A stretch of 64,000 bases of DNA from Torreya grandis (taxonomy: Eukaryota > Streptophyta > Pinopsida > Cupressales > Taxaceae), in assembly GCA_037957365.1 (NCBI GenBank), contig JARHVA010002373.1, forward strand, positions 2,135,001 through 2,199,000, given 5' to 3'. The translations under genes were made by a program, and so were the position numbers. Shown here piece after piece: positions 35,351 through 47,357 of this stretch (its first letter is position 1; every line of letters begins with the position of its first letter). Under the pieces are notes generated by a model. That model made no database searches and had not been told where the DNA came from. It saw only the letters and a program-made list of their open reading frames with translations.

Positions 35351-35610
35351 GGAAAGAATGAAATTAGGCTAACACCTTAAAAATGATCAAAATTGACATT
35401 TTGATCAGATCAAGACTACAATGGGTTTCATAATTTTTGGGAAACCATGACGAGGGAGTGTTGTAAACTTTCTCAAGATGTTAGTCAACTTCACTTGAGA
35501 TCAAGCAAATCTTGTCTCGAACGATGAACTTAGAGTATAATTTATGAAATAGACAAGTTTCATAGGGGTTGTCCACAAAATGAGCGTAGTTTATTTTGGG
35601 AACAACAGGT

Positions 35611-36482
35611 TAGAAAAAAGAAAAAAGAAAGAAAAGTTAGGACCAAGAACAATCTAGCATGACACTTTATTCCTATAAAAATATCGGTTCTTAGTTGTTT
35701 GTTTGCTAAAATATGAAGGAATTTTCTTAAGTAGTTTGGTTGTATTAGGAAAGATGGGGATTTGTTTTTATAGAACCCTGTAGGTTATTTGGTGGATTTT
35801 TGATTGGTCTTTTTATATGTATTTATTTAGTTGTTGTCTAGGGTTGGGGCAACTTGTTCATTGATTGGAGTTGTATCATGTGAGCCAATGGTAGAGGCAT
35901 TACCTGTGATCTTTAACGTTTCATCTTTCCCTCTCTTTTAGAAAGCTTTGAGGTCTTTCAAAACCTAATTATTTACATGTATCTAAAAAAAGTAATAAAA
36001 AATAAAAATAATAAAAATTTAAACATTTTCAATATTAAAAAATAATTTATAATCTATTTAATTTAAAAGATATTTCTTTTTCAATAAAAAATATTTTAAT
36101 AACATTAATATGTAGTATAATTATGTTGAGAGGCATCCTACAATGACATCTAGGGGTACACTATAATGTAGTGAATGTGTTCACTTTTAAATCCAAATTT
36201 AAATTTGATATCTATTTAACCATCATTTTAAAAATCCATTAAAAAATTGGACCAACATTATTATACCATATTAATGTTTATTAAATATATAATCTTATAA
36301 ATGAAATTTATATACTTTTTAGATAAAGATCAATAACTTTACCAATAGAATTGATCTTTTACTATATTAATTTTTACCAACATGAATGATTTTTATAAGG
36401 TAATAGTTTCAATATTAGTCTATTTGAATTAAAACTACTATAATTATATGAATGGGTAATCACTTTTAATTTTTTTTTTCAA
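35611..36482. other. Non-coding AT-rich interval
   Basis: Nothing is recognisable apart from an A/G-rich run at 35612-35640 directly after the broken end of Tat copy B. Confidence 0.5.
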
Positions 36483-36507
36483 ACACACACACACACACAC
36501 ACACACA
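36483..36507. repeat. (AC)n microsatellite
   Basis: About twelve AC dinucleotides in a row, 29 bases before the LTR at 36536. Confidence 0.95.
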
Positions 36508-36535
36508 TAATAGAAATTTATAATATCAATTGTTC

Positions 36536-36930
36536 TGAAGCTATTGCAGGATCTATTTACAAAGAATTAACACATGCAAGGATATTTGAAGCTGAACACA
36601 CACACAAGAATATTTAAATACAATATATTATTATTCTAAATAATATTCTTCTATTACATACTCTTTATTTTCTTATTACATTGTCAAACAACACTATACA
36701 GATTTATAGGAGAATATATAATATAATCTAGAAAACTTAATACCCATAATATATCTCAAGAATATCTCACAATCTCCTATAATAGCTCACAGGTATTATA
36801 TTGTTGTTACCAATAATATATACAACAAACAACATACTTAGAATATAATAAAAAATTATATTCTAGCGTAGTATATCCATAGTACTATTTATTGTAGTAC
36901 AACCAGTCATATAAATAACTATTCTTAACA
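36536..36930 (-). repeat. 3' LTR of the 2.7-kb element
   Basis: It matches 38858-39234 along its length (for example ACAAAGAATTAACACATGCA). On + it ends ATTCTTAACA, which is TGTTAAGAAT on the element strand. Confidence 0.85.
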
Positions 36931-37065
36931 TTTACCTCTCATAATTTTTACATGGTACAATATATCTATTTTTTTGATTGTAGCTTGCCAACTCCATGTG
37001 CTTAGGATCTTCTATGCATACATGTGCCATTGCACATCTCTTCCTTCACACTCATTTGCAATTCA

Positions 37066-37165
37066 TTTTCTAGGTTCACCATTAACCTTACAAAATAGTT
37101 TTCTAAGGTTCATCACTAACCTTACAAAATGGTTTTCTCAGGTTCACCAATAACCTTAAAACATG
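37066..37165. repeat. Three tandem ~34-bp units
   Basis: TTTTCTAGGTTCACCATTAA-type units with CCTTACAAAATGG repeat three times inside the 2.7-kb element near its 3' LTR. Function unknown. Confidence 0.75.
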
Positions 37166-38330
37166 ATTTCGACAATGTGTTTTATATCAACATTCTCCAA
37201 TGTAAGTATATAAAAAGGATTACATGGAAATATCATTCACAAGTGAATAGGTACAACTGTTCTTATTTTTCACACATGCTGAAAAATAAATATAACTAAC
37301 ACACCACATTGAAAAACTAAAATCCACACAATTAAAAATAAAATACCACACAAAATATCACCATATCATTGGTGCAGCTCTATCATTAGTGACTGATGAG
37401 AGGTCGCTAAAAGACCTCCAACCTCTGTGCATGCTCTAGCCTTCAATTGATTAAGTTGCTTAATCAGTTGATGACATCAACATGTGTCAATGGAGTTTAG
37501 GTGCATGAATTTTTTGAGAGAAATCCGCCCTCCCCCACAATGTGGACATCATGTACAAGTGATATTATGCTTAATTTTTTAATATTTTTTCCAATTTTAA
37601 GACATGATGACTCTATTATTGACTTGACAACTTTTAACTTGGTCTTAATATCAAAATGACTCAAAATGACTCTAGACATAATTAATGACTAACACTTTTG
37701 AAATTTTTTGACAAATAATGATGATACCCTATTTAATAATAAAATTGAAATTTGTTTTTATTATGCTTTTGATTATTTATAACATGAGAAACAAACCAAA
37801 TTACAAATATGACTCTCAACTTAAATGACACACTAATCACTATACAAAATACACTCATTAATGAAAGACTTAAAATACTAATTTTGTAAACCAACTTCAA
37901 TGAAGGGATTGACCCACAAGATAACTATATGACACATTTAATTGGAAATTTTACCATTTGACAAATATTAACATTGACTTCAAATTCATTTGACCATATC
38001 TTTTGTGACATAAAAATGACTCGTATAAAACCCAAAAAGATTTTAGAGGAGAAAGATTACAAAAAATATAAAAGAGACCTAAATTTATTTTCTAAATCAT
38101 TGAGAGCTATACTTAAACCTTGTATAAATTATGATTGCATGCTTTGGCTAAGCTCAGGATTGAGGCGGTAGCTCCAATAGGATTTTGAGGCTCGTCAAGT
38201 ATTGATTTTGAATGCAAAGAATAGTAATAAGGTGATGGCATGTGTAGGCACTGGGGTGGACTTTGATTGGCAGTCCAAATGGAAAATATCTTGGTGACCA
38301 ACTTTAGATGATGGAAAGAGACAAATGAAA

Positions 38331-38456
38331 ATGGATATCAACAAGCTTGTAACGATAGCAAACTGTCATGTATATAGATTCAAAACTGCATCATCCTTTC
38401 TTGGTGAAGATGAGAGGCATGATTTGTGCAAAACAATACAGATCTGGAGAGAATGA
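38331..38456 (+). pseudogene. Coding-like remnant inside the 2.7-kb element
   Basis: An open frame of 41 codons begins MDINKLVTIANCHVYRFKTA and ends KTIQIWRE. Its amino-acid composition is normal for a soluble protein, unlike the low-complexity frames around it. Further coding-like words precede it (VMACVGTGVDFDWQS from about 38236) and follow it. It runs antisense to the element, so it could be a captured host fragment. I do not recognise the protein. Confidence 0.3.
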
Positions 38457-38840
38457 GCTGAGCTAACCAGGCACTAGGTGCAAGATTATTCTGAAAGGCT
38501 CACGACATGAGAATTGTTAACAAACTTTTAGTGCATGGAGCTGAGCCATTTCCAATCGATTGAGTATTAACTATACAAGGGCGTAAATAGATTTGTAGCG
38601 TCATTAGTTTGATGAATATTACCATGGGCAGAATGTATCAGTAAACACAAAAATGTTCATGCTATAGTAGATTGTGCTCTTGACATATGCAATGATCAAT
38701 AAATTCCCAACGATCTGAAGATACACTATGTTCAAACAAGCATATAGACGTTATGTTAGAAATGTGATTTGTCCTTTGACTAATACATGTTGTCTCCCTT
38801 ATAGTCTCTCATCTAAAATCCATAACAGGTGCAAGACCAA

Positions 38841-38855
38841 GCCACTCTGATACCA
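38841..38855 (-). promoter_or_regulatory. Primer-binding site (tRNA-iMet) of the 2.7-kb element
   Basis: The minus strand reads TGGTATCAGAGTGGC, two bases inside the LTR end, matching the complement of the initiator methionine tRNA 3' end used by many plant LTR elements. Confidence 0.8.
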
Positions 38856-38857
38856 AA

Positions 38858-39234
38858 TGAAGCTGTTGTAGGATCTTTATACAAAGAATTAACACATGCA
38901 AGGATATTTGAAGCCAAACAAACACACAAGAATATTCAAATACAGTATATTATTACACTCAATAATATTCTTCTATTACAAACTCTTTATTTTCCTATTA
39001 CATTATCAAACAATACTATACAAATTATCTTATAATCTAGGAAACCTACTACCCATAATATATCCCAAAAATATCTCACAATTTTTTATAATAACTCGTA
39101 GGTATTATATTATTGTTACCAACAATATATACAATAAATAACATACTTAAAATATAATAACAAATATATTCTAACGTAATATATTCGTAGTACTATTTAT
39201 CATAGTACCACTCATGTAAATAACTATTCTTAAA
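38858..39234 (-). repeat. 5' LTR of the 2.7-kb element
   Basis: It is the partner of 36536-36930. Small differences and indels show that the insertion is not recent. The small + strand frames here (38829-39141) are shadows in LTR sequence. Confidence 0.85.
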
Positions 39235-41519
39235 ATGAACGCCTTTTTCTTATAACTATTTATGTAATATTAATTTAATATAAATAATTAATATATTGAT
39301 GAGTTTTAATTAGTATCTATATCTTAAATAAATTTATATAAAAATGATTAGAGATATCATTCTTGAAGTGTTTATATAATTTTAATTTATGAAATAAATA
39401 TTTAAAAAATGATATATCTCATCATTTTTCACATAAATTTATCTAATATATATTTTTTAATTATAAAATTAAATCTTAATAATTAAATTTCTATTAAAAT
39501 ATTAGATATAAATACATAAATTATTTTGATATCTGAATTATATTTTCACCTTTCAACAATAGTGTCTTATTTTAAAATGGATCATGTTGTCACACAACTA
39601 AAAGATCAACACACTACTGCAAATTGTAGGTCCAACCAAATTTTCAAAGGGTGTTACCCAATTTTCAAAGGGTATTACCCAATTGATCAATTTTAAGGGG
39701 AAATTGAACCTATCGGCAAATTCAAAGAATGTATTTAAGATGGCCAAAACGCTCGTATATCAGTGTATTAAATAGGCCAGAAACACTTGTAAAGTTTGGA
39801 AACACTTGGGAAGCTCAACCAAGGAAGAAATTATTATTTTTTTAACTTTTTAAATCTTCACTAGTTATTTAGTATCTTTGGAATGAAGGTAGCTATATTA
39901 TGGTAGCTTTTAAGATCATAGTAAGTAGATAAATGTGTGAGGTATGGATATATTAATTTAATATTATTTATTTATTTATTAAAAATTTATGTTTTAATAA
40001 GTTTATTATAAAATTATTATTTTAGAAATTGATATTTTGATTTATGATTTTTAAGGAAGAATCAATTTATTTTTTGTTACTTTAAATTTGTAAGAATATT
40101 AATTTGTTTTTATTACTCAAATTTGTAGTATAATGTGTTTTCGTCTCTATCACAAATATTATAAAACATATCAAATGATCAGATTAAATATTAGATATTT
40201 TATACTAATTCTTAACATCTTTATATCTCTATATTCTATATATTAATCATTACTTCTATGACATATATTATATAAATACAATATTCCTTATTCTCATTAT
40301 TAATATTTTTCTCTATTTAATTTTAAAAATTTACAATATAAAAATGATAACCAGATGTTATGTGAAGCAATTCAATATAAAACATTTATTAATATAGATA
40401 ATGATTCAATCATAAACAATTTTTAATATAAAAATAATAACTATTGATACGATAAATAAATAATGAAATATACATATGATCTACAATAAAAAAGGGTAGT
40501 TGTCAAAATTCACGGTTTACAAATTAACTATTGAAAAAATCACAGCAAGAACATCTCTGTTCTCAAAGAACACAATAATGTTGGTTGGAAAAACAAAGCA
40601 TGCGAAGCCCACAAAGAACAGAGAAACACCATCCATGTTTATTTGAAGAATGAACAGTGGTCTTTTCTTTCTCAAACTCTAGTGCTTATTTGTCAAAACA
40701 ATCTTCCTCTTATGTCTTAGCATTGAGTTTTTGTTTCTTTTCAGAACGACTCTTAAACATGCCTCCAAAGACTCACAGCTTTTTTTACGTTATACGTTAT
40801 TGGGGACATCAACATAAATATCAGTATACGTTATGGAATCATCTAAAGTGTCGATGTGTTTTTAATGTTTTTAATATTTATGTTCCCTCAATGTTAGAAC
40901 ATTGATTGCCATAAAAACTGGTGTCTTTTGTTTTCTTTTGAACTTTGTCCTTTTTTTTATAATTATTATTATTTTTTTTTTCTTTCTTTTTTTTTTTCTT
41001 TTATCATTTGAAAATTTTCATTTTCATTTTTTATGGATTGAATAATGCTTTTAAAATAGCGACATATTATACTTTAAGATTCTAAAGTAAAACTTTATTA
41101 TTTATCAACGATTATGTTAATAGGAGGGTCCCTAACTATCATTTATTGAACGTATAATTAATGATTGAGTAGATTTAAGTGAAAAGTACTAGTAGAGAAA
41201 TATGTATGAATAGTTAAAATGAATTTAGAATACATAATACTTTGTAATTAAAATAATAATTGTCATAACACAAATCAATCATATCATGACATATGGCTTT
41301 AAAAATAATTAATACAATAATAAATAATATATTTATATTATATTTAAATATTGGATGACACTTTTTTTAATATAGTTTAAATTAATTTAAAAATTTATTT
41401 TCTTTCTATTTTAACATTTCAAATTGAAAAATATGAATTATAATGTGTTAAATCTTTCAAATAAATTAATTACATTAAAAATTTTCATTACCAAATCACA
41501 ATTAAAGATTCTTCTCTCT

Positions 41520-41520
<1 letters not shown>
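39235..41520. other. Non-coding, very AT-rich interval
   Basis: No supported gene. At about 39637-39683 a 24-base unit (TTTTCAAAGGGTGTTACCCA) is duplicated in tandem. The frame at 40657-40905 encodes a Ser/Phe-rich peptide with no family resemblance and is probably chance. Confidence 0.5.

Positions 41521-41522
<2 letters not shown>

Positions 41523-41596
<74 letters not shown>
41523..41596. repeat. (TA)n followed by (CA)n microsatellite
   Basis: A run of TA to 41578 passes directly into CA repeats to 41596. Confidence 0.95.
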
Positions 41597-41903
41597 TTTA
41601 TTATAAATTACCACTCCTCATACTATTAAGGAATTGGTCAAAGATGCGAAGTCTATCCTTCGCAACTTTCCTCAAGTTAAACTCATCCATACAAGGTAAT
41701 GGAGTTGCAGACACTCTGGGCAGCACTGGAGTGCAACTCCAAGGTCATATTTTTATTATAAATTACCACTCCTCATACTATTAAGGAATTGGTCAAAGAT
41801 GCGAAGTCTATCCTTCGCACCTTTCCTCAAGTTAAACTCATCCATACTTACAAGGTAATGGAGTTGCAGACACTCTGGCCAGCACTGGAGTGCAACTCCA
41901 AGG

Positions 41904-41973
<70 letters not shown>

Positions 41974-42030
41974 CACTGGAGCATTGAAGATACACATCCT
42001 TCTTAAATCCTTCATGTCTTCGCATGTGTG

Positions 42031-42099
<69 letters not shown>

Positions 42100-42158
42100 C
42101 ACTGGAGCGTTGAAGATACACATCCTTCTTAAATCCTTCATGTCTTCGCATGTGTGGG
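41597..42158. repeat. Two duplicated segments alternating with long (TA)n tracts
   Basis: Segment R1 occurs twice (41597-41750 and 41752-41909), with a 4-base indel (CATACAAGG against CATACTTACAAGG). Segment R2 occurs twice (41971-42032 and 42097-42158; GTGCACTGGAGC...GTGTGGGT), with one base difference near its start. (TA)n runs lie at 41907-41970 and 42033-42096. Long Tyr-Ile frames here are microsatellite translations. R1 has a coding-like + frame ([35 protein letters not shown]), so it may be an exon of the broken gene downstream. Confidence 0.85.
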
Positions 42159-43527
42159 TTTTCACCTTGAAGGGCCTAATCATGGCATTTCAATCCCGCA
42201 TTCATTTCAAGGCAAGGGAACACAATTATGATTGGAAGGCTTTGGAGGGCATCCCTCATATCACAAGCTCTAGTTATTTTTTCAGCGTCCAGAACCCTCG
42301 ACCTACTCCCTCTAACCTTGCAACTCTTGTCAACATGGACGGCGATAGAGACTGAATGGAGCTAACATCTTACAAAGAGGTTTGTGAAAATAAAAAGGTG
42401 TGGAAAAATCTTGAGAAAGGTGGGCTAACAAAGTATATAGAGTGTATCACTGAGCATAATCCTTTGGTGGTAAGAGATTTGGTTGCTGCTTGGTCGAAAA
42501 GGAAGGTTTTCATGAGGGAGATTTACATTAATGTTTTTGAGGAGTTTATAGGAGAAGTCAAGCATGGCTTGCACAGGGGCAAAAGAATACAAGGATCAGT
42601 CAAAGAAATAGGATTTGCTACAGCGATCTTTTCAAACTAATGAATTTGTGCAAATGTAGAAAAAGGGATTTCCCCATGTCGACCTGCCTAAATATTGCCC
42701 TGAAGTCTGCTTATAGGTCATGATGTACATGACCCTAGAAGGTAAGTACACCTTGATATTTTCACATCATTTCATGTTTCTCAATCATTTCATCGGCTTT
42801 AAGATCAGCCTTCCTTATTTTCTCCTAAAATCCCTAGAAAGCATAGTCCTCCTCCATCAGGGTAATGTAGCTAACCTGATCTTGCATCAAAGCCTCATCT
42901 TTCTGTTGGTGAAACATGGTTGTACCCTACTTGGCAAAAAAGTCTCCCCTAAAGGATCCTCTGAAGAAGACTCCCCAGAGGGCCCCCCGAAGGGGGATCC
43001 CTCTATGAGCTCCCTCCCCACCACTAAACTTTCTCCTCATAACAGCTTGCCCTGTTCCCCTTTAGATGACCTTCCCTTAAAAATGCTTTTTATCCCTAAA
43101 CCCATCACCCTTGGCTCTCTTTCCACCTATGATCTGAAAGGTAAGGCCATTGTAATAGAGGATCATGAAAAAAACATAGTAATGTTACAAAATTTCAACA
43201 TAAAAGTCCAGTAGGTAGGCTTTGATTTGGAAAAATTGATCTAGAATTAGAACGAACTTCACTAGGTGATGGAGGTCATGATCCATGTGTTGGTGCAGTC
43301 TACCCTACCCCCTCCCCTTTCCTCGGTTCTCAAATCAACTAAGGACCCCAAACCCCCTGGGGTCCCCCACTAAATATCCCTTCCCTCAGGTGAAAGGTAG
43401 GAAACACCCGAAGATGATTCTCCATGGTGAACATGTTGAGGGTCCCAAGAATCAGAGCAGAGCCAAAGTGTCGAAAGACAAGACCAACTTCTCACCAAAG
43501 GAAAATTCTGTTGTGAAGGATACCTAG
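42110..43527 (+). pseudogene. Broken unknown ORF of a repetitive plant family
   Basis: 42110-42640 is one frame with a single TGA at 42353-42355: SRIHFKAREHNYDWKALEGI, then YKEVCENKKVWKNLEKGGLT, KYIECITEHNPLVVRDLVAA and WSKRKVFMREIYINVFEEFI. After a frameshift 42720-43214 continues with MMYMTLEGKYTLIFSHHFMF, LNHFIGFKISLPYFLLKSLE and a Pro/Ser/Glu-rich tail (KGSSEEDSPEGPPKGD). A third frame (43285-43527) is Pro/Lys-rich. The layout (KYIECI..HNP.V..DLV, then TLEG..T....HH....NHF, then a polar tail) resembles transposon-associated hypothetical proteins that are abundant in large plant genomes; I know no function for them. GC content and complexity are clearly higher than in the flanks. Confidence 0.55.
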
Positions 43528-45319
43528 GAGGGTCCCCCCAATTAACATGTTTTCTGTGTTTGTTCATATTTTTTCTATTTAGTCTTTTTATTTTTATTTG
43601 TTCGACCATATAAAGCCTAGTTATAACTCTTTATTTCACTTTTGTGGTTTCAGATCCCTATAAAATACAAATTTACCTTATCTAATAAAAAAATACTTTT
43701 ATCATAAATTACATATTTATATTTCTCTATGATTACCGTTACTTTTCTTATCCATTTAAATTGATTTTACTATTAAAACCTTTCATATTATATTAACAAA
43801 AATATATAGTTAAAAAAGTTGCAAAGATTGATTTTCGTATACATATCCTTCCATTTTTTAATATTCCACTTTTTGACGTGTATTTTAGCTTATATAAGAT
43901 GAGAATATAATAAGAAACTATAAATGTGTGCTCGTACAAAAGCCAATGGACTATTATGTTTTAATTTTTAATTTTTATTAATAAATTAGGGCGTAAAAAA
44001 TAAGTGTTTTTTAATATTGCAAATAGTCTAAAAGATTATATATTTAAATAATATAAAATTTACCAACCTCCAAAACAGATTTAAGTACCATTGATTATAG
44101 AAGTTGGGCCCCAACTCTGGTTTATAATTTATATATTTATTAAATTAATTTCATTTTAATTTACACACACACAATTTATATTTTATGATATTTTAAATAT
44201 TTATATTAATAATGTTAAGGTAATTTGAATTAAGATATTAGAAAGATATTATTTTATGAAATCATAAAATAAACATAATTTTTGTGTAATATATTTTGTT
44301 TAGAAAAATTAAGAGTATTTTATCCAAAAAGAGTTGTTAAAAAAATATGATTATATGATAGGTGTTCTTATAATAATATTCAGAAGAGGTGGTTGGGAGT
44401 TGTAATGGCGTAAAAATATTTATATTTAATTATTTAAAAGTTGACATCATAAAATATAAAATAAAAAAATTTAATTTAATCAAAATGAATATAATTAAAT
44501 AAAAAAAATAAAATAATCCATATAACATAAGGATTTAAAAAATTAAAAAGCATATAAATACAAATAAATGCAAATAAAAAATAAATAAGAATAAAAAATG
44601 AGATAAATTGAATTGTCATTCCATATTAAGTAAATAAAATACAATTTTTTCCATTAATGTTTTAAGGATTACTTCTTATTCTATTTGAGTGGTTGCATTA
44701 TATTACAACATCATAATTAATAAATAAATAATCATATCACCATATAATAAATAATTTATGAGTAATATATATCGTATCATATTTATAAGTAATTAAATAA
44801 TTATAAATAATTTATAAGTAATACATAGATTTTACCACATTATTATATTTATAAATATTTATATCATAATGAATTGTAAAATTAAATTATTATAAAAAAT
44901 ATTATCACATCTTAATAAATAAATATATAATATAAAAATAACCATAACTAATTTACAGGTAAGATATAGATATTACCACATTATATTTATAAATTAGTAT
45001 ACATATTGATAAATTTATATTTAAGTGCCTTGAGAAATAATATCTATCGATGTATTTTACATAAATTTTTTAAAGATATGTCTATAAGTTAGATATAAAT
45101 GTATAGTTGATAACTAAAAAAATAAGAACAATCATACAAATCTTACCCTGTACTATTTGTTTTTTAATAATAGTTGATAAAACATAACACTGCTTTATCT
45201 GAAGCAGTAGCTTCTAACATGAAATCCCTCTGTTAATATCATCTTCTTCTATCATCATTTATATGTCTATATATAATTTATCGTGTTCTCAAACAAAACA
45301 TCAAACCTTGAGTAAATCT
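43528..45319. other. Non-coding, very AT-rich interval
   Basis: Nothing is supported. Short A/T words dominate, with no tandem array longer than a few units. Confidence 0.5.
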
Positions 45320-45623
45320 TAGTTAAAGAATTTGATAATAGGTATACTTTTTTTTTTCTTTTTATTGATTTCTGCTATGAAATTAGCTGCCTCAACTTTG
45401 AATTCATCTAAATATTTTTTTTTCTCATCCCATATCTCATTGTAGATTCCCTATCGAATATCATTCTCTTTTGGTTGCTCTCATCAATGATTTGATGTGG
45501 GTCTTCCTCATACCTTGAACTTTGTGGTTGGATCACATGACCATAAGTATTAGTTGTGGAATTTATGGTAGCACTCACGCCCATCATTGAATTGAACATA
45601 ATCAAGTTTGATGGAAGATCCAT
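45320..45623 (-). pseudogene. Small gene fragment of unknown function
   Basis: The frame starts with ATG at 45623 (MDLPSNLIMFNSMMGVSATI), continues through TYGHVIQPQSSRYEEDPHQI and IDESNQKRMIFDRESTMRYG, and stops at 45408 after MRKKNI. The stop follows an A-run (T-run on +). One base of slippage there opens a further frame (YLDEFKVEAANFIAEINKKK) before a stop near 45320. The composition is protein-like and the break lies in a homopolymer, so this looks like a real coding piece with a frameshift. No family recognised. Confidence 0.35.
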
Positions 45624-46130
45624 CGTAGAAACTTGAATAAAAAAAGACTATACCTAATTAAGCCTTTTTACTTCTAAAATTGTTATTAAGAAACAAACCC
45701 TATCTTTATAAACTTAGATGGACAAGATGTGTGTAAAACCTACCTCTTAATCATCTCCATAGGGCCAAGATATTTTTCTAGTCTATCACTTATTCACCCT
45801 ATTTCTAATTATTTTGATCTACTTTATATAACATAAAAACTTTTAGGAGAAATATACTCATATAGGGGGACCTAAAAATAAGAGGGGTGATAGGGGCTAA
45901 GACTATAAACCCACATAAAATACAATATAAAGACTGATATCAAACCTATGTTAAGTGGGATCCTAGAAACTAGTATTAGGAGTAAATCCATATGATCAGT
46001 ACAGAGAATTGAAAAAATTATAGTGAACACAAAAGCCAATTTTAAAATGATCAGACCAAAAAAGCAGGACTTAGTTGGGTTATATAAAGTGCAATCACAT
46101 TAATAATGCAAGTAAGACTATAATGATAAC
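45624..46130. other. Non-coding interval before LTR1
   Basis: No feature seen. It ends at the LTR1 boundary. Confidence 0.5.
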
Positions 46131-46265
46131 TATAATGCCCCACTTTATAATAAAAGGATTTTATGGGATATCATCTTTATCCTTGACTCATTTAGCTTTG
46201 TGTGTGTGTGCATGTTTAAGAATCTGCCCTATAGAATTGGCTATGACATAGTAGAAGGGCTAGTG

Positions 46266-46268
<3 letters not shown>

Positions 46269-46353
<85 letters not shown>
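46269..46353. repeat. (TA)n microsatellite in LTR1
   Basis: About 42 TA units; LTR2 has only a short TATATAT at the same point (53695-53702). Confidence 0.95.
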
Positions 46354-46356
<3 letters not shown>

Positions 46357-46662
46357 CATGAAAGCATGCTTAACAACTTATGGTTTGTGTGGTATTTTTA
46401 TAAGAGAGTCAATGACATGAGTTTAAAACTTTACCTTCGATAAATATAAAAGTTTTATATTTTCTCTCACCCTCTGGAATAATCATAGTCATGTAAAACT
46501 AAATGATTGATAATTAAGGGCTATTATTTGAAAGACAAAACTATTAGTTCATGATGATCTAACCTTGCATAACTTCCTCATCTCCAACTTCAAATTTAAT
46601 TTATGAGCTTATATATAAAGTGAAATAAAATAGTTTTATCATGATTTAATAATAATCTTACC

Positions 46663-46669
<7 letters not shown>

Positions 46670-46733
<64 letters not shown>
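46670..46733. repeat. Second (TA)n microsatellite in LTR1
   Basis: A TA run of about 32 units. LTR2 has about 140 bases of ordinary AT-rich sequence here (53960-54105), so the run goes with a replacement or deletion in LTR1. Confidence 0.95.
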
Positions 46734-46735
<2 letters not shown>

Positions 46736-47194
46736 GTTTAAGTTAGTTATCTCAGCAAAAATAAAAAAACTATGGGTAGAGTGCATCTTTAGGGAAGGTC
46801 AATTAATTGGAAATATTTTATTTATGGGAGTTAGGTAAAATTTAAATGTTAGTGCCTTTTTTTTTAACCATGCCTTAGTTAGAAATGAAAACAATAATAA
46901 TTTAATTTTTTTTAAGGCCTTGGGAGGGGAGCATATTGACTAAATTTTTAGGAAGAATACCATCCTCATGGTATTTGGAGCTTTATAATTAAAAACAATA
47001 TTTAATTTAAAACTTCCATATTTGTACAATTATTAGGTTATTGGCCCAACCAAAAAATTTCTTTTATAATTATTCTTTACCTTCCTGATAATTTGATAAT
47101 TTTAATAGAGATATATAGATTTTAGTTACAATTAAGAATAAAGTAGGGATAAAATAATTTAGACTTGGTTCCTAGATCTATAGAAGGCAACAAT

Positions 47195-47357
47195 GGAATG
47201 AAGAAGAAGGAGCTGTGGATGATGATGCTCTACATGGGAAAGAAGGGAGGCCAATTAAGGAGAATGGTGAGCTATGGAATGAAGAAGGAGGAGCTGTGAA
47301 GGATGATGCCCTACCTGGGAAAGAAGGGAGGTCAAGTAAGGAGAATGATGAGATACA
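47195..47357 (+). repeat. 81-bp tandem duplication in LTR1
   Basis: GGAATGAAGAAGAAGGAGCT at 47195 recurs as GGAATGAAGAAGGAGGAGCT at 47276. LTR2 has one partial copy near 54515-54570. The frame 47215-47424 across it is a product of this purine-rich repeat. Confidence 0.85.

Larger units (their letters stand above)
29633..35610 (-). mobile_element. Truncated second Tat copy (copy B): spacer and extra ORF only
   Basis: 29633-35610 is collinear with 17871-22690 of copy A apart from an inserted 852-bp duplication and about 275 bases at 34370-34640 that copy A lacks. Homology stops at about 35610 after GGGAACAACA, the point corresponding to the region just beyond the integrase C-terminus. gag, protease, RT and integrase are absent. 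This looks like an array made by recombination, then cut by a deletion or by insertion of other sequence. Confidence 0.8.
36536..39234 (-). mobile_element. Small non-autonomous LTR retrotransposon (2.7 kb)
   Basis: Direct repeats of about 390 bases (36536-36930 and 38858-39234) flank a 1.9-kb interior. On the minus strand the 5' LTR (higher coordinates) is followed after two bases by a tRNA-iMet primer-binding site at 38841-38855, and the 3' LTR is preceded by a purine stretch GAGAGGTAAA. The LTRs run TGTTAAGAATAGTTATTTA...GCTTCA on the minus strand, a Copia-like style. No gag or pol motif was found inside, so the element is too large for a TRIM and too short for an autonomous element. A target-site duplication is not evident (TGTTC against TGAAC). 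Confidence 0.8.

Noticed and set aside
36536..39234. Target-site duplication for the 2.7-kb element
   Set aside because: The flanking bases are TGTTC and TGAAC and do not match convincingly; I leave the target duplication open.
40657..40905. Possible small gene on the + strand
   Set aside because: The translation is Ser/Phe/Tyr-rich without any motif, there is no homologue in the window, and the surroundings are very AT-rich; chance frame.
41756..42183. Long minus- and plus-strand frames with runs of Tyr-Ile
   Set aside because: They are translations of the (TA)n microsatellites and the duplicated segments beside them; the same runs appear in several frames and on both strands.
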